Source: Arthrobacter sp. NicSoilB8 (GTDB lineage Bacteria; Actinomycetota; Actinomycetes; Actinomycetales; Micrococcaceae). Taken from it: DNA of 64,000 nucleotides. The stretch spans positions 1-64,000 of the forward strand of contig NZ_AP024655.1 in the NCBI RefSeq assembly GCF_019977355.1, written 5' to 3'. The position numbers and the translations under genes are program-made. Shown here piece after piece: positions 1 to 8,531 of this stretch. The stretch's first letter is position 1, and each line of letters starts with the position of its first letter. The notes beneath the pieces were generated by a model. It worked only from the letters and a program-made list of their open reading frames with translations, did not search any database and had not been told where the DNA came from.

Positions 1-1422
1 ATGACAGTAGACGAAGCCAACCAAGCCAACACTGTCGGAAGTTCCTGGCGGCGGGTTGTGAGCCTTCTGGAGAACGACCACCGTGTGTCTCCCCGGCAGC
101 GCGGCTTCGTCATCCTCGCCCAGGCACAGGGCTTGATCGGTTCCACCCTTCTGGTGGCCGTCCCCAACGAGCTCACCCGGGAAGTCCTCCAGACCCAGGT
201 CAAGGAAGCCCTCGACGACGCACTTCGGAGCGTTTTCTCCGACGAGATCCGCTGCGCGATCGACGTCGACACCGACCTGGTGCCGCTGCACACCGAACCC
301 GAGCCCGCCGTCGAACTTTCCCTCGTCGCCGATCCGACCGTCGAGTCGAAGCCGCAGCCGATGCTGCCGAGCACCTCACACGAATTCGGCCGGCTCAACC
401 CGAAGTACGTCTTCGACACCTTCGTGATCGGATCCTCCAACCGGTTCGCCCACGCGGCCGCCGTGGCTGTGGCGGAGGCGCCGGCGAAGGCTTACAACCC
501 GCTGTTCATCTACGGCGACTCCGGACTCGGCAAGACCCACCTGCTCCACGCGATCGGCCACTACGCGCGCCGGCTCTACAGCGGGATCCGCGTCCGGTAC
601 GTCAACTCGGAGGAATTCACCAACGACTTCATCAACTCCATCCGTGACGATGAAGGCACCAGCTTCAAGACCACGTACCGCAACGTGGACGTGCTGCTGA
701 TCGACGACATCCAGTTCCTGGCCGGCAAGGACCGGACACTGGAGGAGTTCTTCCACACGTTCAACGCCCTGCACAACAACAACAAGCAGGTGGTCATCAC
801 CTCCGACCAGCCGCCGAAACTGCTCGCCGGCTTCGAGGACCGGATGAAGTCGCGCTTCGAGTGGGGCCTGCTGACCGACATCCAGCCACCGGAACTGGAG
901 ACCCGCATCGCGATCCTCCGGAAGAAGGCCCTCAGCGAGGGCCTCTCCGCACCGGACGATGCCCTCGAATACATCGCTTCCAAGATCTCGAGCAACATCC
1001 GCGAGCTTGAGGGAGCCCTCATCCGCGTCACGGCCTTCGCCAGCCTGAACCGGCAGCCGGTGGATGTGGCCTTGGCCGAGATGGTGCTCAAAGATCTCAT
1101 CACCGACGACGGTGCCCAGGAAATCACTTCCGCCCAGATCCTCACGCAGACGGCCGACTACTTCAAGCTCAGCATGGAAGAGCTCTGCAGCAAGTCGCGG
1201 ACCCGCACGCTGGTGACCGCACGGCAGATCGCGATGTACCTGTGCCGGGAGCTCACGGACATGTCCCTGCCCAAGATCGGCCAGGAGCTGGGCGGCCGAG
1301 ACCACACCACGGTCATCCACGCCGACCGCAAGATCCGCGAACTGATGGCCGAGCGCCGGGTCATCTACAACCAGGTGACCGAGCTGACCAACCGGATCAA
1401 GCAGCAGCAGCGCAATTCCTGA
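1..1422 (+). CDS. dnaA: Chromosomal replication initiator protein DnaA
   Basis: 473 aa, complete; the window opens on its ATG. DnaA is an ATP-bound initiator that binds DnaA boxes, melts the origin and loads the helicase. An N-terminal interaction domain (about 1-90) is followed by a short acidic/proline linker, the AAA+ domain with Walker A GDSGLGKT at residues 172-179 and Walker B LLIDDIQF (D235, D236), and the C-terminal box-binding domain with GGRDHTTVIHA around residues 431-441. The linker is short for an actinobacterium. The next gene is dnaN after a box-bearing spacer, the classic origin arrangement. Its own promoter lies upstream of the window. Very secure. Confidence 0.99.
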   Translation: MTVDEANQANTVGSSWRRVVSLLENDHRVSPRQRGFVILAQAQGLIGSTLLVAVPNELTREVLQTQVKEALDDALRSVFSDEIRCAIDVDTDLVPLHTEPEPAVELSLVADPTVESKPQPMLPSTSHEFGRLNPKYVFDTFVIGSSNRFAHAAAVAVAEAPAKAYNPLFIYGDSGLGKTHLLHAIGHYARRLYSGIRVRYVNSEEFTNDFINSIRDDEGTSFKTTYRNVDVLLIDDIQFLAGKDRTLEEFFHTFNALHNNNKQVVITSDQPPKLLAGFEDRMKSRFEWGLLTDIQPPELETRIAILRKKALSEGLSAPDDALEYIASKISSNIRELEGALIRVTAFASLNRQPVDVALAEMVLKDLITDDGAQEITSAQILTQTADYFKLSMEELCSKSRTRTLVTARQIAMYLCRELTDMSLPKIGQELGGRDHTTVIHADRKIRELMAERRVIYNQVTELTNRIKQQQRNS

Positions 1423-2021
1423 GCTGATTCCCGTCCTAACCGGACGAGCACTCCTACCTTATTAACAGGGGGCTGTGGACAAACCTGTGGATACTTAAGG
1501 GGACAACCGCGGTTAATGGGCTTAAAACCCTTAAGGCGCCTGTGGATCGGCGACCCGGCCAAAAATGTTGTCCCCATCCACACCCTGTTTAAAACCTGCC
1601 CCGCCCACAGTCCATGAACAGGGCTTAACCGCGGATTCTCACGGCGAGATCGAGTTATCCACAGTTTCCACAGCAGTTATTAACACTACTAATCCCAAGA
1701 AAATGAAATTCCCTCAAATAACAATCTCGTTCCCGCCTCCCCACAGCGCCCAGGCCCGTTCCGGACCGGCCGGCCAGGCGGGCCCCGCAAACAACACCCG
1801 TGTAAGCCGGGGATGGGAGAAACGCTCACCTTGGGGCTAAGCTGTCTGCAGTGCGTCCGTCCCGGACATCTTTTGTGGTTCCCTACCGGTCCATGAAGCC
1901 CGGGGAGGGCGGACCATTCCCTCGTTGACAGAGTTCGGCAGCCCTTCCGGAGTCCGTGGCAGCGTGGCGAGTTTTAGCGAGTTTCAGCACTGACAGCAGC
2001 AATGAAAGGCGGCACCCTTCC
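1423..2021. other. dnaA-dnaN spacer, candidate oriC
   Basis: 599 bp without a gene. DnaA-box matches: TTATCCACA, perfect, at 1655-1663 (+); TGTGGACAA at 1474-1482, the reverse strand of the actinobacterial form TTGTCCACA; a one-mismatch box TGTGGATAC at 1486-1494; weaker matches near 1541, 1568 and 1665. A comparatively AT-rich stretch at about 1672-1730 follows the perfect box and could be the unwinding element. AGTTATTAACAC at 1675-1686 is the reverse complement of a motif that recurs in the 18-kb box cluster. TTGACA at 1925-1930 is a possible -35 for dnaN, with no convincing -10. Origin function is inferred from position and boxes. Confidence 0.8.
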
Positions 2022-3146
2022 GTGAAGTTCAGAGTCGAACGGGACGTCCTGGCAGAAGCCGTGACATGGACCGCCCGGTCGTTGTCTCCGCGGCCGCCCG
2101 TTCCCGTACTTTCAGGCCTGCTCCTGAAGGCTGAAGCAGGTACCGTCAGCCTCTCGAGCTTCGATTACGAGACCTCCGCAAGGCTCGAAATCCCTGCAGA
2201 CATCAGCGCTGAAGGAACTATCCTGGTGTCCGGACGCCTGCTCGCGGACATCTGCCGCAGCCTGCCTTCCGCGCCCGTCGAGGTCGAAACCGACGGCAAC
2301 AAAGTGACACTCACGTGCCGCCGAAGCAGCTTCCACCTGGCCACGATGCCCGAAGCCGAATACCCGCCCCTGCCGGCCCTGCCCACGATCAGTGGCACCG
2401 TTCCCGGCGATTCGTTCGCCCAGGCGGTATCCCAGGTGATCATCGCGGCCAGCAAGGACGACACCCTGCCGATTCTGACCGGTGTCCGGATGGAGATCGA
2501 GGACGACCTCATCACGCTCCTGGCCACCGACCGCTACCGTCTGGCCATGCGGGAAGTCCCGTGGAAGCCCGTGAATCCCGGCATCTCCACGAGCGCCCTG
2601 GTCAAGGCCAAGACCCTCAACGAAGTGGCAAAAACGCTCGGCAGCAGCGGCGACATCAACATCGCCCTCGCCGACGACGACAGCCGGCTGATCGGTTTCG
2701 AAAGCGGCGGCAGGACCACCACCTCACTCCTGGTGGACGGCGACTACCCGAAGATCCGTTCGCTCTTCCCGGAATCCACCCCGATTCACGCCACCGTGCA
2801 GACCCAGGAACTGGTCGAGGCCGTGCGCCGCGTCTCGCTTGTGGCCGAACGGAACACTCCCGTCCGGCTCGCCTTCACCCAGGGCCAGCTCCACCTGGAT
2901 GCCGGCACCGGTGAGGACGCCCAGGCCTCCGAAGAGCTGGAAGCCCAGCTATCCGGTGAGGACATCACGGTGGCCTTCAACCCGCACTACCTCATCGAAG
3001 GCCTGAGCGTCATCGAAACTAAGTTCGTGCGCTTCTCCTTCACCACCGCGCCGAAACCGGCCATGATCACGGCCCAGCAGGACGCCGAAGGCGAGGACCA
3101 GGGCGACTACCGCTACCTCGTCATGCCTGTCCGGCTGCCCAACTAG
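2022..3146 (+). CDS. dnaN: DNA polymerase III beta subunit (sliding clamp)
   Basis: 374 aa. The clamp encircles DNA as a dimer and tethers the replicative polymerase. I chose the GTG at 2022 because it gives the family N-terminus VKFRVERDVLAEAV and sits 9 nt after the Shine-Dalgarno GAAAGGCGG (2004-2012). Reading from 1956 would add 22 residues with no family resemblance. Three repeated clamp domains span the whole length, and the C-terminus YRYLVMPVRLPN is the canonical end. It is followed by a strong palindrome at 3151-3190. Confidence 0.97.
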   Translation: MKFRVERDVLAEAVTWTARSLSPRPPVPVLSGLLLKAEAGTVSLSSFDYETSARLEIPADISAEGTILVSGRLLADICRSLPSAPVEVETDGNKVTLTCRRSSFHLATMPEAEYPPLPALPTISGTVPGDSFAQAVSQVIIAASKDDTLPILTGVRMEIEDDLITLLATDRYRLAMREVPWKPVNPGISTSALVKAKTLNEVAKTLGSSGDINIALADDDSRLIGFESGGRTTTSLLVDGDYPKIRSLFPESTPIHATVQTQELVEAVRRVSLVAERNTPVRLAFTQGQLHLDAGTGEDAQASEELEAQLSGEDITVAFNPHYLIEGLSVIETKFVRFSFTTAPKPAMITAQQDAEGEDQGDYRYLVMPVRLPN

Positions 3147-3150
3147 CTGA

Positions 3151-3190
3151 CAGTTGTGGCCGTTTTGAGCCCTCAAAACGGCCACAACTG
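3151..3190. terminator. Perfect 19-bp hairpin after dnaN
   Basis: CAGTTGTGGCCGTTTTGAG (3151-3169) is followed by CC and then its exact reverse complement (3172-3190). CTGA at 3147-3150 and TCAG at 3195-3198 could extend it across a bulge. There is no T-tract, so it is either a non-canonical terminator or a copy of an extragenic palindrome family. No second copy was seen in this window. Confidence 0.7.
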
Positions 3191-3247
3191 CGAGTCAGTT
3201 GGGTGACGTCACCCCGCAGCACCCCAGCGCAGAAAAGAGTTCATCCC

Positions 3248-4132
3248 GTGCACATCGGACTAATCGGCCTTGGAAAAATGGGCTTCAACATGCGCGAACG
3301 CCTGCGCAACGGCGGGATCGAGGTCACCGGTTTTGACCGGAACCCGGACGTCACCGACGTCGCCACCGTGGACGAACTCATCGCCGCCGTCCCGGCTCCG
3401 CGCATCATCTGGGTCATGGTCCCCTCGGGCGACATCACCGACGCCGTGATCACCGAACTCGGCACCAAGCTCGACGCCGGCGACCTTGTGATCGACGGCG
3501 GCAACTCCCGGTTCACCGAAGACCAGAAGCACGGCGCGGCGCTGGCCGGCAAGGGAATCCGCTTCGCCGACTGTGGCGTCTCCGGCGGAGTCTGGGGCCT
3601 CCAGAACGGCTACGGCCTCATGGCGGGCGGCGATGCCGCGGACATCGAACGGGCCCTGCCCGTTTTCGACGCACTCCGCCCCGCCGGCGAACGCGCCGAC
3701 AGCTTCGTGCACGTGGGCGGTATCGGTGCCGGCCACTACGCCAAGATGGTCCACAACGGGATCGAATACGGCCTGATGCAGGCCTACGCGGAAGGCTACG
3801 AACTGCTGGCCGCGAAGGACATCGTCGCCGACCTTCCCGGCACCTTCCGTGCCTGGCAAAAGGGCACGGTCGTCCGGTCCTGGCTCCTGGACCTCATGGT
3901 CAAGGCCCTCGACGAGGACCCCGGACTGGAATCGATCTCCGACTACGTCGAGGATTCGGGTGAAGGCCGCTGGACCGTCGAGGAGGCAATCGCCAACGCC
4001 GTGCCAGCACCGGCGATCACGGCTGCGCTGTTCGCCAGGTTCTCCTCCCGCGAGGACAACTCGCCGGCCATGAAGATGGTGTCCGCGCTGCGCCACCAGT
4101 TCGGCGGCCACGCAACCCGGCCGGCCAAGTAA
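3248..4132 (+). CDS. gnd: 6-phosphogluconate dehydrogenase, decarboxylating, short class
   Basis: 294 aa from the GTG at 3248, preceded by AGAAAAGAG. This start gives VHIGLIGLGKMGFNM, with the Rossmann GxGxxG at the extreme N-terminus as the family requires; the upstream GTG at 3203 would add 15 unconserved residues. The enzyme oxidises 6-phosphogluconate to ribulose 5-phosphate and CO2 in the pentose phosphate pathway. IDGGNS and the substrate-loop motif GVSGGVWGL are visible, as is the HNGIEYGLMQAYAEGYEL catalytic helix. About 300 aa marks the short GndA-like class rather than the 470-aa form. A gnd between dnaN and recF is common in Actinobacteria. Confidence 0.93.
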   Translation: MHIGLIGLGKMGFNMRERLRNGGIEVTGFDRNPDVTDVATVDELIAAVPAPRIIWVMVPSGDITDAVITELGTKLDAGDLVIDGGNSRFTEDQKHGAALAGKGIRFADCGVSGGVWGLQNGYGLMAGGDAADIERALPVFDALRPAGERADSFVHVGGIGAGHYAKMVHNGIEYGLMQAYAEGYELLAAKDIVADLPGTFRAWQKGTVVRSWLLDLMVKALDEDPGLESISDYVEDSGEGRWTVEEAIANAVPAPAITAALFARFSSREDNSPAMKMVSALRHQFGGHATRPAK

Positions 4133-4159
4133 TCCTGCCCGTGAGGTCCTGAATCCCGC

Positions 4160-5389
4160 GTGTACCTAGAAAAACTTTCGCTCACCGATTTCCGCAGCTA
4201 CGCCCAGGTCGATCTCTGCCTTGAGCCCGGGGTCACCGTTCTGGTGGGGGCCAACGGCATCGGCAAGACCAACCTGATGGAAGCAATCGGGTATCTGGCC
4301 ACGCTGAACTCGCACCGGGTCAGCACGGACGCGCCCCTGCTGCGGTTCGGCACCGAGCGGGCGATGATCCGGGCGAAACTGGTCCGCGGTGAGCAGTCCA
4401 CCGTGCTGGAACTGGAAATCAACGCGTCCCGGGCCAATCGCGGGCGGATCAACCGCAGCAATCCGGTCCGCGCCCGGGACCTGCTCGGCATTTGCCAGAC
4501 AGTGCTCTTCGCGCCGGAAGACCTGGCTCTGGTCAAGGGTGATCCGTCCAACCGCCGCCGGTTCCTGGACGAGCTCCTGGTCAGCCTCATGCCGCGCCAC
4601 GCCGCGACCCGCAGCGACTACGACCGGGTGCTGAAACAGCGCAACGCGCTGCTGAAGTCCGGACGGACCGGCAAATTCACCGCAAGCCATGAGGCGACGC
4701 TCGATGTCTGGGACCAGCACATGGCCCGGGCGGGGGCCGAACTGCTGCACGCTCGCCTGGAATTGGTGGACCGCCTCCAACCGCATCTGCGAAATGCCTA
4801 TGCCCAGCTCACCGACGGCTCCAAAGAGGCGTCCGCGGTCTACCGCTCCACGCTGCATGACATCATGGACGACGGCGGCGGCGCCGCGAGACCCGCTGCC
4901 GGGACCGGACCGGACGCCGGCGCGGCTTCCGGCGGGGAAGCACCCGCTGAGGACTTGCGCCTGCTCTCCGTCGAACAGCTCACGGACCGTTACATCCAGG
5001 CCTTTGCCGCGGCACGCCGCAAGGAACTGGAACGGGGAATCTCGCTGGTGGGGCCGCACCGCGACGAGCTTGAGCTCGCGCTGGGATCGGCACCGGCCAA
5101 GGGCTATGCCTCGCACGGCGAAACCTGGTCCATGTGCCTGTCCCTGCGCCTGGCCTCCTACTACGTCATGCTCGATGACGCCCGCACCGGCGGGTCGCCG
5201 CCCATCCTGATCCTGGACGACGTGTTTGCCGAGCTGGACGTCCAGCGGCGGCGTAAACTGGCCGCAATAGTATCCGGCGCCGAGCAAGTGCTGGTCACCG
5301 CCGCCGTCGAGGACGATATCCCGGCGGAGCTGACCGGACGGCGGGTGAAGGTCATCCCGGGAGGAATCGATGAGCAGGACAATCGATGA
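4160..5389 (+). CDS. recF: DNA replication and repair protein RecF
   Basis: 409 aa, GTG start. RecF is an SMC-like ATPase that loads RecA at single-strand gaps with RecO and RecR. The P-loop GANGIGKT is at residues 30-37, and Walker B ILILDDVFAELD lies near the C-terminus after an ABC-type signature region. A Gly/Ala/Pro-rich insert (about residues 238-258) separates the arms and looks disordered. The 3' end overlaps the DUF721 gene by four bases (ATGA), indicating translational coupling. Confidence 0.97.
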   Translation: MYLEKLSLTDFRSYAQVDLCLEPGVTVLVGANGIGKTNLMEAIGYLATLNSHRVSTDAPLLRFGTERAMIRAKLVRGEQSTVLELEINASRANRGRINRSNPVRARDLLGICQTVLFAPEDLALVKGDPSNRRRFLDELLVSLMPRHAATRSDYDRVLKQRNALLKSGRTGKFTASHEATLDVWDQHMARAGAELLHARLELVDRLQPHLRNAYAQLTDGSKEASAVYRSTLHDIMDDGGGAARPAAGTGPDAGAASGGEAPAEDLRLLSVEQLTDRYIQAFAAARRKELERGISLVGPHRDELELALGSAPAKGYASHGETWSMCLSLRLASYYVMLDDARTGGSPPILILDDVFAELDVQRRRKLAAIVSGAEQVLVTAAVEDDIPAELTGRRVKVIPGGIDEQDNR

Positions 5390-5946
5390 ATAAGGATACC
5401 GACGGCGGCCTGCAGCCGGGCCGCGACCCCGATGACATCGATGCCGCCCAGGCGGCCCTGAACAGGATGCGCGATGCCGCCGCGGCCCGCGGCGAAATCC
5501 GGCGGGCCGTCCCGCGGTCCGGTGCCGCAGCCCAGAAACCCGCCCGCAGCGCGCGCGGAACCCGCGGGTTCTCACAATTCCACGGCACCGGCAGGGATCC
5601 GCTCGGCTTGGGAAAAGTCGTGGGACGCCTCGTGGCCGAACGCGGCTGGAGCTCGCCCGTGGCGGTCGGTTCCGTCATGGCACAGTGGGCCGTGCTGGTG
5701 GGGCCGGAAATCTCGGCCCACTGCACCCCCGAGAGTTTCACGGACACCACCTTGCACGTGCGGACCGATTCCACGGCCTGGGCCACACAGCTGCGCCTGC
5801 TCAGCAGCAGCCTGCTGGAAAAATTCCGCACCGAGCTCGGCGACGGCGTTGTCACCAGCATTCAGGTGCTCGGACCCGCCGCCCCGAGCTGGCGCAAGGG
5901 CCTGCGGACAGTGAACGGCCGCGGGCCCCGCGACACCTACGGATAA
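5386..5946 (+). CDS. DUF721 (DciA-like) protein
   Basis: 186 aa. The N-terminal 70 residues are charged and Ala/Arg-rich. The C-terminal half carries the DUF721 fold: a GLGKVVGRLVAERGW helix, then VMAQWAVLVGPEISAHCTPES and a KH-like segment ending in LRLLSSSLLEKF. DUF721 proteins between recF and gyrB are typical of Actinobacteria; the DciA branch of this family helps load the replicative helicase. The ATGA overlap with recF supports one operon. That it acts as the helicase operator here is inference from family and place. Confidence 0.88.
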   Translation: MNKDTDGGLQPGRDPDDIDAAQAALNRMRDAAAARGEIRRAVPRSGAAAQKPARSARGTRGFSQFHGTGRDPLGLGKVVGRLVAERGWSSPVAVGSVMAQWAVLVGPEISAHCTPESFTDTTLHVRTDSTAWATQLRLLSSSLLEKFRTELGDGVVTSIQVLGPAAPSWRKGLRTVNGRGPRDTYG

Positions 5947-6359
5947 CCCCGGCGGCCCGCACCGACCACCGGATCTGAAGCACTTCTTGCAAAAAACCTT
6001 GAAATATCCGCAAACGGCGTGTAGGGCGCTTGAACGGCCCGGAGCCGTATAGGAACCCTAGGGCGGGACCCCGAATGCCTTGCAGGGGGAGCCAGCGGCC
6101 TCCCAGCGGCACTTTCCCGCCCGTTTGGCGCCCTGGAATGCGGGTTTGGGTCCTATAACACGATAGAATCGTTGTAGATAACTGGGCGCCGGTGAAACGT
6201 CGACTGAGTCCGTTTCCGACGCAATTTCAGCGTGCGGGGGACGGGTCCTCAAGTCAGCGAAGCATCCGGCGCCATCAGTGACGTGCCTGTTGGCTGAGCC
6301 CTTTCCACGGAAGAGGCAAGGGCCGGCCTTCAACGAACATAGAGGAGTCGAAAGCGCCT
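5947..6359 (+). promoter_or_regulatory. gyrB upstream region, no gene
   Basis: 413 bp with no supported ORF. TATAAC (6154-6159) and TAGAAT (6164-6169) are the best -10 candidates in an otherwise GC-rich stretch, but neither has a convincing -35 at proper spacing. A Shine-Dalgarno AGAGGAG at 6341-6347 serves gyrB. Supercoiling-sensitive gyr promoters are known in other bacteria; nothing in the sequence proves that here. Confidence 0.45.
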
Positions 6360-8471
6360 GTGGCTAACGACAATGCAGAGATCCCGGCAGTGGAAGACGT
6401 AGTGGATGACGTCGCGGAAACGGTTGCGGGGGAAGCGCCGGTAGCGGCGTCGTCCGGGACCGGCACAACGCACGAATACGGCGCCAGCGACATCACGGTC
6501 CTTGAAGGCCTGGAGGCGGTCCGCAAGCGTCCGGGCATGTACATCGGCTCCACCGGACCCCGCGGCCTCCACCACCTCGTTTACGAGGTGGTGGATAACT
6601 CGGTCGATGAGGCATTGGCCGGCTACTGCACCCACATCGAAATCGTGCTGCAGGCCGATGGCGGCGTCAAAGTGGTGGATAACGGCCGCGGCATCCCGGT
6701 CGACATGCACCCGACGGAGCACAAGCCCACGGTGGAAGTCGTCATGACCATCCTGCATGCCGGCGGCAAGTTCGGCGGCGGGGGCTACGCGGTCTCCGGC
6801 GGTCTGCACGGCGTCGGCATCTCGGTGGTCAACGCGCTCTCCAGCAGGGTCGACACCGAGGTCCGCCGGCAAGGCCACGTATGGCGGATGTCCTTCGCCG
6901 ACGGCGGCAAGCCGCAGGGCGGCCTGGTCAAGGGCGAGGAAACCACCGACAGCGGAACCACGCAGACGTTCTACCCGGACGCCAGCATCTTTGAGTCCAC
7001 AGAATTCGACTTCGAGACCCTGCGCGCGCGCTTCCAGCAGATGGCGTTCCTGAACAAGGGACTGCGGATCACCCTGACCGATGAACGCCGCGCCACGGAG
7101 GAGCCGTCCGACGACGCAGACCTCGATCTGGACGCCGTCGCCGTCGAGGGGGAAGTCCCTGCTGAATTCCACACCGTGGTCTACCAGTACGACGACGGCC
7201 TGCTGGACTACGTCAAGCACCTGAACTCCGGCAAGAAGGTTGATGTGGTCCACGAAGACGTCATCGCCTTCGAGACCGAAGACACGGAACGGCACATCGC
7301 CCTGGAAATGGCGATGCAGTGGACCAACGCGTACTCCGAGAGCGTCCACACCTACGCCAACACCATCAACACGCACGAGGGCGGCACCCACGAAGAGGGC
7401 TTCCGTGCCGCGATGACCTCCCTCATCAACCGCTATGCGCGCGAGAAGAACATCATCAAGGAAAAGGATGACAACCTCACCGGGGACGACATCCGCGAAG
7501 GCCTGACGGCAGTCATCTCCGTTAAGCTCTCCGAGCCGCAGTTCGAGGGCCAGACCAAGACCAAGCTCGGCAACTCCGAGGTCAAGGGCTTTGTCCAGCG
7601 GGTTGTCACCGACGGCCTGGGCGACTGGCTTGAGCGCAACCCCGGCCCCGCCCGGGACGTCATTCGCAAGGCCATCTCGGCCGCCCAAGCGCGCATGGCC
7701 GCGCGGAAGGCCCGCGACAACGCGCGCCGCAAGAGCCCGCTGGAATCCTTCGGCATGCCCGGCAAGCTCTCCGACTGCTCCTCGAAGAACCCGGAGAAGT
7801 GCGAGGTCTACATCGTGGAGGGTGACTCGGCCGGCGGCTCCGCCAAGCGCGGGCGCAACCCTGAGACCCAGGCCATCCTGCCGCTGCGCGGCAAAATCCT
7901 GAACGTCGAACGCGCGCGCCTGGACAAGGCCCTCGGCAACGCCGAAGTCCAGTCCATGATCACGGCCTTCGGCACCGGCATCGGCGAGGACTTCGATCTC
8001 GCCAAGCTCCGGTACCACAAGATCGTGCTCATGGCCGATGCCGACGTCGACGGCCAGCACATCACGACGCTGCTGATGACACTGCTGTTCCGCTACATGC
8101 GCCCGCTGATCGAAAACGGCTTCGTCTACCTCGCGCAGCCGCCGCTGTACCGGATCAAGTGGTCCAATGCCCCGCACGACTACGTCTACAGCGACCGTGA
8201 GCGCGACGCGAAGCTGCTCTCCGGCCAGGCCGCCGGCCGCCGCATCCCCAAGGACAACGGCATCCAGCGCTACAAGGGCCTCGGCGAGATGGACTACACG
8301 GAACTGTGGGACACCACCATGGACCCGGACCACCGGACACTGCTGCAGGTGACGATGGACGACGCCCTGGCGGCGGACCAGATCTTCTCCGTCCTGATGG
8401 GCGAGGACGTGGAATCACGCCGAAACTTCATTCAGCAGAACGCCAAGGACGTTCGGTTCCTGGATATCTAG
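6360..8471 (+). CDS. gyrB: DNA gyrase subunit B
   Basis: 703 aa, GTG start 12 nt after AGAGGAG. GyrB is the ATPase and TOPRIM subunit of gyrase, which introduces negative supercoils. The GHKL ATPase region includes [13 protein letters not shown] and the [14 protein letters not shown] lid. The TOPRIM region shows [20 protein letters not shown] and DADVDGQHI. The C-terminus [17 protein letters not shown] is canonical. An acidic, Glu/Val-rich N-terminal extension of about 40 residues precedes the ATPase core. gyrA follows after 60 bp. Confidence 0.99.
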   Translation: MANDNAEIPAVEDVVDDVAETVAGEAPVAASSGTGTTHEYGASDITVLEGLEAVRKRPGMYIGSTGPRGLHHLVYEVVDNSVDEALAGYCTHIEIVLQADGGVKVVDNGRGIPVDMHPTEHKPTVEVVMTILHAGGKFGGGGYAVSGGLHGVGISVVNALSSRVDTEVRRQGHVWRMSFADGGKPQGGLVKGEETTDSGTTQTFYPDASIFESTEFDFETLRARFQQMAFLNKGLRITLTDERRATEEPSDDADLDLDAVAVEGEVPAEFHTVVYQYDDGLLDYVKHLNSGKKVDVVHEDVIAFETEDTERHIALEMAMQWTNAYSESVHTYANTINTHEGGTHEEGFRAAMTSLINRYAREKNIIKEKDDNLTGDDIREGLTAVISVKLSEPQFEGQTKTKLGNSEVKGFVQRVVTDGLGDWLERNPGPARDVIRKAISAAQARMAARKARDNARRKSPLESFGMPGKLSDCSSKNPEKCEVYIVEGDSAGGSAKRGRNPETQAILPLRGKILNVERARLDKALGNAEVQSMITAFGTGIGEDFDLAKLRYHKIVLMADADVDGQHITTLLMTLLFRYMRPLIENGFVYLAQPPLYRIKWSNAPHDYVYSDRERDAKLLSGQAAGRRIPKDNGIQRYKGLGEMDYTELWDTTMDPDHRTLLQVTMDDALAADQIFSVLMGEDVESRRNFIQQNAKDVRFLDI

Positions 8472-8531
8472 CGGCGAAAGCCCCCTTAATATTCCAGAAC
8501 TGATATATACCTGAAACGGAAAATATAGACT

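Noticed and set aside
1956..2021. Upstream start for dnaN
   Set aside because: The GTG at 2022 has a good Shine-Dalgarno and gives the canonical clamp N-terminus.
6330..8333. Long open frame on the strand opposite gyrB (667 codons), and similar ones opposite gyrA and others
   Set aside because: High-GC coding DNA opens the complementary frame; the translation has no family character and gyrB is certain.
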